Part shown: positions 1 through 11,325 of the stretch, piece after piece
How the letters are laid out: the number at the start of each line of letters is the position of its first letter
How positions within the stretch are numbered: position 1 is the first letter of the stretch
Assembly: GCA_004357505.1 (NCBI GenBank)
Contig: SMWC01000022.1
Span: forward strand, 1 to 12,605
Reading direction: 5' to 3'
DNA from: Gammaproteobacteria bacterium
Lineage (GTDB): Bacteria > Pseudomonadota > Gammaproteobacteria > Steroidobacterales > Rariloculaceae
DNA length: 12,605 nucleotides
Position numbers and translations under genes: made by a program
Notes under the pieces: model-generated
Seen by the model: only the letters and a program-made list of their open reading frames with translations
Told to the model about the DNA's origin: nothing
Databases searched by the model: none

Positions 1-108
1 AAGAATATCTCCGGTAGGCACATCTGCGAATTCCAGCGCACGATAGAACTCGAACGATTCACCAAGCGGATTCGCCGCGAGGCTTAGCTCCAGAAATCTT
101 CCCAACAT
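1..108 (-). CDS. VOC (glyoxalase/bleomycin-resistance fold) family protein, N-terminal fragment
   Basis: An ATG at 106-108 opens a minus-strand frame that stays open for 36 codons to the window edge, so only the N-terminus is visible. It begins MLGRFLELSLAANP, followed by ESFEFYRALEF. This matches the usual start of vicinal-oxygen-chelate proteins: a first beta strand (GRFLELSL), then a helix ending in EFYRALEF. Such proteins are generally cytosolic metal-dependent enzymes or binding proteins, but the metal-binding residues and most of the fold lie outside the window, so no substrate can be given. The start is 13 nt downstream of the symporter stop, suggesting it is the third gene of the thiolase-symporter operon. 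No strong ribosome binding site is visible. The family call rests on about 36 residues and is moderate. Confidence 0.55.
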   Translation of the reverse strand, partial: MLGRFLELSLAANPLGESFEFYRALEFADVPTGDIL

Positions 109-121
109 AGATGCGGGCTAG

Positions 122-1834
122 TTAGCGTCCGCTGATTAAATCCTCTATCGACGGCGGGGGATGACCCGGACCCATCTGCCCAGACTTCAACCGAGCCACA
201 TACTCGTGATACGCGCGCATCGCTTGGCGGCCGAATAGCCACATGATCGGAATATTCACGAACAGCATAACACCGGTACCTACTCCCGTGAGGTTATCTA
301 AATCTGCGTCGGTCTCGATAAAACCCCAGGTCGAGACGATGATCAGTGCGCAATAGACTATCTTGTAGGCGAGCACCATTCGCTCTCCGAACAGATAGAC
401 GATGCCCTGTTCACCGTAGTAGCTCCAGGAGATCATCGTCGAGAACGCGAATAGCCAGACCGCCAACGTGACGAGCCATTTACCGAGGCCAGGAGTTACA
501 GAGTCAAAAGCCTTGGCCGTCAGCGTCGCACCGACATAACTCGCATAAATGCCAGGGCTGTCAACCTGCGGGCGTGCGTTACTGATCAGACTCGCCCACT
601 CGATCACCAGGTCACCGCTTTGATCGACGACGACGCCGTCGAGGTGGTGCAGGTTGTTGCCGGTCTGCGGGTTCGGTCCTGCGCTCAGTACGATCAATAC
701 TGCGTCGCCGCTGGCCCACTGGCCTTCTACGCGTTGCGGAACAGGGAGTGTCTCCAGGGTCCACTCGGTGGCGCCGACCGATACGACTGCGGGCAGTGCG
801 GCATAGTTCGCCTCGGCCGCGCGATTCCATATTCCGGTCGATAGAATGACAAGCGCGGTAAAGGTACAGACGATTAGCGTGTCGATAAACGGTTCGAGAC
901 CGGCCACGAGCGCCTCACGCACGGGCTCGTCGGTCTTCGCGGCGGAGTGCGCTATCGGCGACGAACCCTGGCCCGCCTCGTTGGAAAATAGCGCTCGTTT
1001 CATGCCGAACAAGAAAGCATAGCCTACGGTGCCGCCAAGGAACGCGCCGCTGAATTCTTGCGGCGAGAATGCGGAGCGGAAGATCAACGCGAGCATGCCG
1101 GGAATTTGATCGGCGCTCATGATCAAAACATAGGTTCCGGCCAGCAAGTACAGCGCGACCATGAGCGGCACCAGGCGCCCCGCGACGGCACCGATTCGCT
1201 TGATGCCGCCGATGATGACCATGGCGACCAATATCGCCAGAACGATACCGGTTGCGATGCTCGGGATACCGAAGTACTCCTCGGTGATTTCACCGACGTT
1301 CCATGCCTGGAACATGTTCCCACCGGTGATAGTGGACACGAGTAGGGTGACGCAGAACACGCTACCGACGAATTTGCCGACAGGCGCCAGTGCCGGATTC
1401 ATACGAGCAAGACCTTTGCTGACCACCCACATTGGGCCGCCGTGCGGATTGTCAGGATCGTCGGTGTTGCGATAGAGCATCGAGAGGGTGACTTCGGTGA
1501 GTTTGACCGCCATCCCGAAGAACCCGACGATCCACATCCAAAAGACGGCCCCTGGGCCCCCCAGAGAAATCGCCAACGCGACGCCGCCGATATTTCCGAG
1601 TCCCACTGTCGCAGAGAGTGCCGCGGAGAGCGCCTGAAAGTGGCTGATCGCGCCGGGGTCGTCGGGGTCGTCGTAGCTGCCACGTAGGACCTGTACGCCA
1701 TGGGTCAGGGACCTGTACTGACTAAAACCACTCCAGACAGTGAAAACCACACCCGTCCCGAGCAGGATCAGCAGTACCGAGTTATGCCATAGGATGGCGT
1801 TGAGAGTAGTGAGCAGCAGGTCGAATCCGGTCAT
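122..1834 (-). CDS. Sodium:alanine/glycine symporter (AGCS family) with a large extra loop
   Basis: Predicted inner-membrane sodium- (or proton-) coupled amino-acid importer of the AGCS family (AgcS/AlsT-like). The 570-residue product has many hydrophobic helices. Family hallmarks are SATVGLGNIGGVALAISLGG at residues 74-93, followed by PGAVFWMW; the ALFSNEAGQGSSPIAHSAAK stretch at 281-300; EPFIDTLIVC at 314-323; and FAFSTMISWSYYGEQ at 462-476. Typical members are about 450-500 residues. The excess here is mostly a hydrophilic insert at about 338-434, between STGIW and GATLTAKAF, which are adjacent or nearly so in ordinary members. The ATG at 1832-1834 is preceded by AGGAG (1842-1846, minus strand) with 7-nt spacing, which supports this start. 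It lies 21 nt after the thiolase stop, probably in the same transcript. Alanine or glycine is the likely substrate, but specificity cannot be read from the sequence. Confidence 0.93.
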   Translation of the reverse strand: MTGFDLLLTTLNAILWHNSVLLILLGTGVVFTVWSGFSQYRSLTHGVQVLRGSYDDPDDPGAISHFQALSAALSATVGLGNIGGVALAISLGGPGAVFWMWIVGFFGMAVKLTEVTLSMLYRNTDDPDNPHGGPMWVVSKGLARMNPALAPVGKFVGSVFCVTLLVSTITGGNMFQAWNVGEITEEYFGIPSIATGIVLAILVAMVIIGGIKRIGAVAGRLVPLMVALYLLAGTYVLIMSADQIPGMLALIFRSAFSPQEFSGAFLGGTVGYAFLFGMKRALFSNEAGQGSSPIAHSAAKTDEPVREALVAGLEPFIDTLIVCTFTALVILSTGIWNRAAEANYAALPAVVSVGATEWTLETLPVPQRVEGQWASGDAVLIVLSAGPNPQTGNNLHHLDGVVVDQSGDLVIEWASLISNARPQVDSPGIYASYVGATLTAKAFDSVTPGLGKWLVTLAVWLFAFSTMISWSYYGEQGIVYLFGERMVLAYKIVYCALIIVSTWGFIETDADLDNLTGVGTGVMLFVNIPIMWLFGRQAMRAYHEYVARLKSGQMGPGHPPPSIEDLISGR

Positions 1835-1855
1835 TGAGTGACTCCTGGATGTGAA

Positions 1856-3139
1856 TTAGGCTGCTTCGAGGATCGCTGTGACCCCCATTCCGCCAGCCGT
1901 GCAGATAGAGATCAGCCCGCGTCCCGAACCCTTCTCGCGTAGCAGCTTCGCTAGCGATACGAGTATCCTGGTGCCGGTCGCAGCGAATGGATGTCCGATC
2001 GCGACGCTGCCGCCTTTGATGTTGAGCTTGTGTCGGTCGATGGCCCCGAGGCTTGTGGATCTTCCGAGCCTCTCCGCGCAGAAGGTGTCGGACTCCCACG
2101 CCTTTAGAGTCGCCAGCGTTTGTGCTGCGAACGCTTCGTGAATCTCGTAGAAGTCGAAATCCTGTAGTGATAGCTCGGCGTCCGCCAGCATCGCCGACAC
2201 CGCGTAGGCGGGCGCCATCAGCAGACCTTCGCTAGCAACGAAGTCGACAGCCGCTACTTTCGCGTAAGTCAGATAGGCGAGAATCGGTAGCTCTCGGTCT
2301 TGCGCCCATTCTTCCGAAGCCAGCAGCGCCGCGGACGCACCGTCGGTGAGTGGCGTACTGTTGCCGGCCGTCATCGTGCCGGCTTCGCTGCGGTCAAAAA
2401 CGGGTTTGAGTTTCGCCAGCTGTTCCAGGCTGGTATCCGCTCTGATGTTGTTGTCCCGGCTGACCCCTTGAAAGTCGATTACGAGGTCGTCGTAATAACC
2501 TTCCTCGTACGCGCGCGCGGCCTTTTGATGGCTCTCTAACGCCAGTTGATCTTGGTCTTCTCGCGTCAGCTGCCACTCCTTCGCCGTAATCTCCATACTT
2601 TCACCCATCGAGAGCTTGGTCCTGGGCTCAACAACGCCCGGAAACTCAGGTTTGAAGTGGCGAGGCCGCAATGCCAGCCACGGCTTGATTTTTTCGCCGA
2701 GACTCCGCCCACGCGCACTCGCCAGCAGAAGTTTCCGGTAAGCGTCCGGATAGACGATGGGCAGATCGCTGACGGTGTCGGTGCCGCCAGCCAGCCCGGA
2801 GTCGATGAGACCGGTGGATATCTTCGCACCAATCAATACGGCGGCGGACAGGCTTGTCCCGCACGCGCGCTGCAAGTCGAACGCCGGGGTCTGCGGCGCA
2901 AGTCCTGAAGCGAGCACGCTCTCGCGGGCAAGATTCCAGTCTCTAGAGTGTTTGAGCACCGCACCGAAAGCGGCGTCTCCGAGCGTTTGGCCGGTTAAAT
3001 CATATTTCTCGACGAGGGCGCGTAAGACCGCGGTGAGCATATCCTGGTTCGAACAGTGACGGTAGGCTGTGTGCGATCTGCAGAAAGGTATCCGCAGACC
3101 ACCCACAATAGCCACACGACGCGCGGGTTGATTTCGCAT
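1856..3139 (-). CDS. Acetyl-CoA C-acyltransferase (FadI-like thiolase)
   Basis: Thiolase of 427 residues, predicted to cleave 3-ketoacyl-CoA with CoA in fatty-acid beta-oxidation, or to act as an acetoacetyl-CoA thiolase. All catalytic elements are visible: nucleophilic Cys93 in QRACGTS, His334 in YEIHEAFAAQ, His383 in GGSVAIGHPFAATG, and the second catalytic Cys413 in CTAGGMGV. The MGESMEITAKEW segment near 178-189 and the overall length resemble FadI and related pseudomonad enzymes rather than the shorter FadA/PhaA type. The frame stays open upstream to 3382. The start chosen is the ATG at 3137-3139 because the protein then begins with the normal family N-terminus (RRVAIVGGLRIPF) and AGGAG (3150-3154, minus strand) sits 10 nt upstream. 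It is the first gene of the minus-strand cluster. No FadJ/FadB partner is in the window, so fadI is not assigned as a symbol. Confidence 0.92.
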   Translation of the reverse strand: MRNQPARRVAIVGGLRIPFCRSHTAYRHCSNQDMLTAVLRALVEKYDLTGQTLGDAAFGAVLKHSRDWNLARESVLASGLAPQTPAFDLQRACGTSLSAAVLIGAKISTGLIDSGLAGGTDTVSDLPIVYPDAYRKLLLASARGRSLGEKIKPWLALRPRHFKPEFPGVVEPRTKLSMGESMEITAKEWQLTREDQDQLALESHQKAARAYEEGYYDDLVIDFQGVSRDNNIRADTSLEQLAKLKPVFDRSEAGTMTAGNSTPLTDGASAALLASEEWAQDRELPILAYLTYAKVAAVDFVASEGLLMAPAYAVSAMLADAELSLQDFDFYEIHEAFAAQTLATLKAWESDTFCAERLGRSTSLGAIDRHKLNIKGGSVAIGHPFAATGTRILVSLAKLLREKGSGRGLISICTAGGMGVTAILEAA

Positions 3140-3179
3140 TACGGTCTTGCTCCTGCTTGCGCCCAGTAGATCGAGCCCT

Positions 3180-3208
3180 ACCATAACGGCGGGGTGGGCA
3201 CGGGCCAA
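3180..3208 (-). promoter_or_regulatory. Possible sigma70-type promoter for the thiolase operon
   Basis: On the minus strand, TTGGCC (3203-3208) and TATGGT (3180-3185) are separated by 17 nt, each matching four of six consensus bases. Transcription would begin near 3173 and give a leader of roughly 35 nt before the ATG at 3139. The site lies in the 142-nt spacer between the divergent thiolase and lipoprotein genes. This is a pattern match only. Confidence 0.33.
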
Positions 3209-3281
3209 GTCCTCAACGACCGTTGCAGCGAAAAATTCTAGTATCCAATACAATAGCTCATCCTCAGTGAGGAGTTTCTGC

Positions 3282-3761
3282 ATGTCCCGCCGCTGGCCGC
3301 TGGCATGGTCTGTTCTTGCGATACTGACCGCTTGTGAATCCGCAGACCCAACGTCCGAGTTGCAACAGCTCATCGAGAGCATTGAGATCGCGGCAGAACA
3401 ACGCGACTCCGGTTACTTTCGAGGGCTTCTGTCGGATCGCTACACCGACACGCGCGGTAACGATCGGGAGCGACTGATTGACACCATTCGTGGTTATTTT
3501 CTGACGCACCAGTCGATAGAAATCGTCACGTGGATCAGGTCCATTGCGCTCAAGGGAACTGATGCCGCTGAGGTATCGTTGCTCGCGGGGTTGTTGGATC
3601 AACGCGCGGGCGAATCTTCGCTCAGCGGTTACGGCGGGCGGCTCTATGACATCGAGCTTGAGCTCGTCGAGAAAAGCGGCGATTGGCAAATCATCGGCGC
3701 CCGATGGGAACGCTCGCTGGTATCCTGGGATGGTGACCGAGTGCTGGAGGATGACGGATGA
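3282..3761 (+). CDS. Predicted lipoprotein with NTF2-like fold
   Basis: Small protein of 159 residues with a short basic N-terminus (MSRRW), a hydrophobic stretch, and a lipobox LTAC in which Cys18 would be lipidated after signal peptidase II cleavage. The residue after the Cys is Glu, not Asp, which favours the outer membrane. The mature part starts with a helix (ELQQLIESIEIAAEQRD), followed by a GLLSDRYTD segment and later strands ending in GDWQIIGARWER. This helix-then-curved-sheet layout resembles NTF2/SnoaL/DUF4440-like domains. The function is unknown. The ATG at 3282 is chosen because GAGGAG (3269-3274) lies 7 nt upstream; the upstream in-frame extension would bury the signal peptide. 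A possible -10 (TACAAT, 3249-3254) lies upstream without a well-spaced -35. The stop overlaps the next start as ATGA, so the two lipoprotein genes are probably translationally coupled. Confidence 0.8.
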   Translation: MSRRWPLAWSVLAILTACESADPTSELQQLIESIEIAAEQRDSGYFRGLLSDRYTDTRGNDRERLIDTIRGYFLTHQSIEIVTWIRSIALKGTDAAEVSLLAGLLDQRAGESSLSGYGGRLYDIELELVEKSGDWQIIGARWERSLVSWDGDRVLEDDG

Positions 3762-4270
3762 GCACAACCACAGGTGGTGAGGCTAGAGGTTCGCGAAGAC
3801 TCGGCGTACTGGCGTTGGCGGTGGCCGTTGCGATGTCGATCCAAGCTTGCTCATCGGTGCCACGGCGATTGGCTGCGCCGCAGGCAAACCTGCTCAGTCT
3901 GAGCGTCCTCGAGGCCAGGCCGGACGGTCAGTTGTTCGAGCTGCGTCTCGAGCTGGTGAATCCTAATTCTGCGGAGATTCCGGTCGTTCGCATGGATTTC
4001 GATCTACGCTTGGGTGGCGAAGGGCGTTTGATCGGAGAGTACACAGTGCCCTTCACGCTGCCGGGCCTGGGCAGCTACACGCTCTCGGTGGAGATATTTA
4101 GCGCAATCGTCTCCTCGGTCTCTCGGCTCATGGCTTTTACGCAGGGGCCGAATAACGAATTAGCCTACGATTTCCATGGCGAGCTGGTTTTAAACGCTAG
4201 TCTCAGAGACCCGATCGTGGTGTCTCAGCGCGGCCAGGTACCGTTGATAATTGCAATCGAAGGTCGGTAA
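3758..4270 (+). CDS. Predicted lipoprotein with LEA type 2 / WHy domain
   Basis: Protein of 170 residues with a basic N-terminus, a hydrophobic core (LGVLALAVAVAMS) and a lipobox ending QAC at Cys31, indicating a lipid-anchored periplasmic or outer-membrane protein. The mature region contains LFELRLELVNPNSAEIPVVR (residues 59-78). This is the hallmark of the water-stress/hypersensitive-response (WHy) or LEA-2 immunoglobulin-like fold, in which an L-x-V-x-N-P-N strand is followed by further beta strands. Bacterial WHy lipoproteins are linked to desiccation or envelope stress in some species, but no role is demonstrated here. The start overlaps the preceding stop (ATGA at 3758-3761). GGAGG (3746-3750), inside the upstream gene, is 7 nt before the ATG. 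No intrinsic terminator with a T-run was found after the stop. Confidence 0.83.
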   Translation: MSTTTGGEARGSRRLGVLALAVAVAMSIQACSSVPRRLAAPQANLLSLSVLEARPDGQLFELRLELVNPNSAEIPVVRMDFDLRLGGEGRLIGEYTVPFTLPGLGSYTLSVEIFSAIVSSVSRLMAFTQGPNNELAYDFHGELVLNASLRDPIVVSQRGQVPLIIAIEGR

Positions 4271-4317
4271 GTTCTTGATTTAACTAGCCGCACTGAAGGT
4301 TGCACTGCGACTCCGAT

Positions 4318-4347
4318 TTGACGCAACCCTAACCGTCTTCTTATTAT
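4318..4347 (+). promoter_or_regulatory. Likely sigma70 promoter of gltBD
   Basis: TTGACG (4318-4323, five of six consensus bases) and TATTAT (4342-4347, five of six) are separated by 18 nt. This is the best promoter-like element in the gap between the LEA-type lipoprotein gene and gltB. Transcription would start near 4354, giving a leader of about 180 nt before gltB. No sigma54 (-24/-12) element was seen. It is inferred from sequence only. Confidence 0.55.
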
Positions 4348-4350
4348 AAA

Positions 4351-4508
4351 AGCCTCCGGCGATGGCCGACTGTGTCCAGAAGAGAGGCTATCTCGCCGCC
4401 CGCGGGTGTCGGCGGCCTGTTATCTGAGAGTGAAGCGCCGAGCCGCCCTTAAGCCCTGTGAGGACGATAAAGACGTGTGCGGAGCGGCGGCTCCGTCCAG
4501 GGGATGCC
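4351..4508 (+). promoter_or_regulatory. Structured 5' leader of gltB with competing inverted repeats
   Basis: This stretch precedes the leader ORF and holds several perfect short complementary segments. AGCCTC (4351-4356) pairs with GAGGCT (4384-4389) and encloses CGGC/GCCG (4357-4368). GCCGCC (4395-4400) pairs with GGCGGC (4411-4416). GAGCCGCC (4440-4447) pairs with GGCGGCTC (4486-4493). GGAGC/GCTCC (4481-4494) forms a tight hairpin just before the ribosome binding site. Some pairings exclude each other: 4411-4416 can also pair with 4442-4447. CAGGG (4498-4502), overlapping the ribosome binding site, can pair with CCCTG (4454-4458). No T-run follows any hairpin, so control of translation is more likely than transcription attenuation. 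Short GC-rich repeats can arise by chance, and no known riboswitch class is recognised. Confidence 0.35.
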
Positions 4509-4537
4509 ATGACCCTACTACTTGAGCAACTCGACCC

Positions 4538-4541
<4 letters not shown>
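4509..4541 (+). CDS. Putative 10-residue leader peptide coupled to gltB
   Basis: An ATG at 4509 follows a good ribosome binding site, AGGGG (4499-4503), by 5 nt. It encodes MTLLLEQLDP and stops at TGA 4539-4541, overlapping the gltB ATG (4538-4540) as ATGA. Residues 3-5 are consecutive leucines encoded CTA CTA CTT, and a glutamate and a glutamine follow. gltB itself lacks a convincing ribosome binding site, so ribosomes finishing this ORF could re-initiate on gltB. The peptide might sense leucine-tRNA charging or simply provide translational coupling. Both are inferences, and an ORF this short can occur by chance. Confidence 0.4.
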
Positions 4542-9151
<4,610 letters not shown>

Positions 9152-9162
9152 GGTAGGCGAAG

Positions 9163-10656
9163 ATGGGTAAGCCTACCGGTTTCATGGAGTACCGCAAAAA
9201 AAGTGTCCCCTACCGGGACGCAACGGATCGTCAGAAAGATTTTCGCGAAATCTTTACCGAGCCCGGCGAGGAGAATCTCAAGCGGCAAGGTGCCCGGTGT
9301 ATGGACTGCGGTGTGCCTTTTTGTCAGGCAGATTCCGGGTGTCCCATCGATAACCTGATACCCGAGTGGAATGATCTCGTTTACCAGGGTCGCTGGCACG
9401 AGGCGCTGGATCGCCTGCACGAGACCAATAATTTTCCGGAGTTTACAGGCAGGACGTGCCCGGCTCCTTGCGAAGGAGCGTGTGTGCTGGGGATCACCGA
9501 TCCGCCGGTGACGATCAAGAATATTGAAAACGCCATTATCGATCGTGGGTTCGCTGAAGGATGGGTTAAACATGAACGACCGAGTGTGGGAACCGGCAAG
9601 ACGGTCGCTATTGTCGGCTCGGGGCCGTGCGGACTTGCGGCCGCGGACCAGCTGAATCGCGCCGGCCATAACGTGACGGTTTACGAACGCGATGATCGTA
9701 TCGGCGGACTGCTGATGTATGGCATCCCAAACATGAAGCTCGACAAGGGCATAGTCGACCGGCGGGTAGATCTGATGCGCCAAGCAGGGGTCGAGTTCGA
9801 AATCAACGCGGACGTAGGTGAGAACGTCGACGCAAATCAGCTCACGATGGACCACGACGCGGTGTTACTGGCTACCGGCTCGACCCGGCCTCGAGATCTG
9901 TCGATTCCAGGCAGAGAGCTGCGCGGGATTCATTTCGCGATGGATTTTCTGACCCTCAATACCAAGAGTCTGTTGAACAGCAATCTTGAAGACGGGAACT
10001 ACATCGATGCGAAGGGTAAGAACGTCATAGTGATCGGCGGCGGTGATACCGGAGCTGACTGCATTGGTACAGCGCTGCGGCATGGTTGTCGCAGCGTGAT
10101 CAATCTGGAACTGCTGGAGCAACCCCCGCACCAGCGAGCGGCCGATAACCCCTGGCCATCGTGGCCGGTCATTCTGCGGACAGAGTATGCGCACGAGGAG
10201 GCGATCAGCCAGTTCGGAGCGGATCCGCGCAGCTTCAGCATTGTCACCAAGGAGTTCCTGGCTGATGGTGCCGGACAGGTTGCCGCGCTGCGCGCCGGGC
10301 GCGTCGATTGGCAACGAAACGACGGCAAGCTCCGGATGGTCGAGGTTCCGGATACCGAGCAGCAGTGGGAGGCCGACCTGGTGTTATTGGCGATGGGCTT
10401 CCTCGGCCCGGAGTCCCATGTCGGCGAGGCGCTGGGAGTGGCGCTCGATGGCCGTTCGCATTACCAGGCTCGGCATGGTGAGTATCAAACCACGGTTCCG
10501 GGCGTGTATGCCGCTGGGGACTGCCGCCGGGGTCAGTCGCTGGTCGTGTGGGCAATCAACGAAGGGCGCGGCGCGGCGCGCTGTATCGACGAGTATCTGA
10601 TGGGCACAACCAAGCTGCCGGCTCCGGGTGTCAGTATGGAAACCGCCGCAAACTGA
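9163..10656 (+). CDS. gltD: Glutamate synthase (NADPH), small subunit
   Basis: Beta subunit of glutamate synthase, 497 residues. It oxidises NADPH on FAD and passes electrons through iron-sulfur clusters to the FMN of GltB. The N-terminal ferredoxin-like part has cysteines 46, 49, 54 and 60 (CMDCGVPFC through GCP) and 99, 103 and 107 (TCPAPCEGAC), as expected for the two 4Fe-4S clusters. An FAD-binding Rossmann motif is at 148-158 (VAIVGSGPCGL) and an NADPH-binding one at 288-298 (VIVIGGGDTGA). The AAGDCRRGQSLVVWAINEGR segment near 450-469 is the usual C-terminal flavin-contact region. The ATG at 9163 follows the gltB stop by 11 nt, with a purine-rich GAGGTAGG sequence overlapping that stop. 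Length and motifs are normal, and the gene is intact. Having GltD next door indicates that GltB is the NADPH form rather than the ferredoxin-dependent one. Confidence 0.97.
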   Translation: MGKPTGFMEYRKKSVPYRDATDRQKDFREIFTEPGEENLKRQGARCMDCGVPFCQADSGCPIDNLIPEWNDLVYQGRWHEALDRLHETNNFPEFTGRTCPAPCEGACVLGITDPPVTIKNIENAIIDRGFAEGWVKHERPSVGTGKTVAIVGSGPCGLAAADQLNRAGHNVTVYERDDRIGGLLMYGIPNMKLDKGIVDRRVDLMRQAGVEFEINADVGENVDANQLTMDHDAVLLATGSTRPRDLSIPGRELRGIHFAMDFLTLNTKSLLNSNLEDGNYIDAKGKNVIVIGGGDTGADCIGTALRHGCRSVINLELLEQPPHQRAADNPWPSWPVILRTEYAHEEAISQFGADPRSFSIVTKEFLADGAGQVAALRAGRVDWQRNDGKLRMVEVPDTEQQWEADLVLLAMGFLGPESHVGEALGVALDGRSHYQARHGEYQTTVPGVYAAGDCRRGQSLVVWAINEGRGAARCIDEYLMGTTKLPAPGVSMETAAN

Positions 10657-10680
10657 TCACGAAGATTGGGAGGGCTTGTA

Positions 10681-11325
10681 GTGTTCGGGTGGGAAAAGCG
10701 ACAATTTGTCGAGTCCAGCGACGCTTTGTCCGGGCGCGACGAGCCGTTAGACGTGGCCGCAGCACATTTCGTTCACGGTCGGCCGATCAAGCCACCATTC
10801 CCGGCCGATACCAAACAGGCTGTATTGGCACTGGGCTGTTTCTGGGGTGCGGAGCGGTTGTTCTGGGAGTTGCCGGGGGTTTACACCACCGCTGTGGGTT
10901 ACGCAGGCGGCACCACGCCGAATCCTACGTACGAGGAGGTCTGTAGCGGCCGTACCGGTCACGCCGAGGTCGTCCTGGTGGTCTTCGAGCCCAAGCGGGT
11001 CGGTTTCGAGCAGCTCCTGAAGCTATTCTGGGAATCCCACGATCCCACCCAGGGCATGCGTCAGGGTGCAGACGTCGGGACGCAGTACCGTTCCGCAATT
11101 TACAGCAGCGGGGCGAGCCAACGAGACGCAGCGATCGCCAGCCGAGACGCTTTCCAGGCGCAATTATCTGCAGCGGGTTTCGGCCGCATTACAACCGAAG
11201 TCCTAGATGCGCCGGCGTTCTACTACGCTGAGTCCTATCACCAGCAATATCTTGCGAAGAACCCGGGGGGTTATTGCAGCCTCGCAGGCACGGGTGTGGG
11301 CTGCGCGTTACCGAACTCGCGGTAG
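10681..11325 (+). CDS. msrA: Peptide-methionine (S)-S-oxide reductase
   Basis: MsrA reduces the S-form of methionine sulfoxide, free or in proteins, with electrons from thioredoxin; it is normally cytosolic. The 214-residue product has the catalytic motif GCFWGAER with Cys53, GYAGG, SGRTGHAEVV, DPTQGMRQGADVGTQYRS and YHQQYLAKNPGGYC. Cys199 and Cys208 near the C-terminus are in the positions of the recycling cysteines of E. coli MsrA (198 and 206), so this is the long three-cysteine type. The GTG at 10681 is chosen because GGGAGGG lies 6 nt upstream and the N-terminus then matches the family extension (ALSGRDEPLDVAAAHFVHGRP). A TTG at 10666 in the same frame overlaps that ribosome site and is less likely. 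It begins 24 nt after gltD and is probably cotranscribed. Its last 18 nt overlap the end of the converging kinase remnant. Confidence 0.95.
   Translation: MFGWEKRQFVESSDALSGRDEPLDVAAAHFVHGRPIKPPFPADTKQAVLALGCFWGAERLFWELPGVYTTAVGYAGGTTPNPTYEEVCSGRTGHAEVVLVVFEPKRVGFEQLLKLFWESHDPTQGMRQGADVGTQYRSAIYSSGASQRDAAIASRDAFQAQLSAAGFGRITTEVLDAPAFYYAESYHQQYLAKNPGGYCSLAGTGVGCALPNSR

Noticed and set aside
3147..3281. Upstream in-frame extension of the NTF2-like lipoprotein
   Set aside because: It would place the signal peptide inside the protein. The ATG at 3282 has a GAGGAG site at good spacing and gives a normal lipobox.
3140..3382. An 81-codon N-terminal extension of the thiolase frame, with a protein-looking MQKLLTEDELLYW stretch
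   Set aside because: Thiolases of this family begin near RRVAIVGG. The ATG at 3139 has a ribosome site, and the extension runs antisense over the start of the well-supported lipoprotein gene at 3282.
4271..4537. A sigma54 promoter or intrinsic terminator ahead of gltB
   Set aside because: No GG-N10-GC element with the right context and no hairpin followed by a T-run was found. A sigma70-like pair explains the region better.
10666..10680. TTG start giving five extra residues to MsrA
   Set aside because: It overlaps the GGGAGGG ribosome site. The GTG at 10681 has proper spacing and fits the family length.
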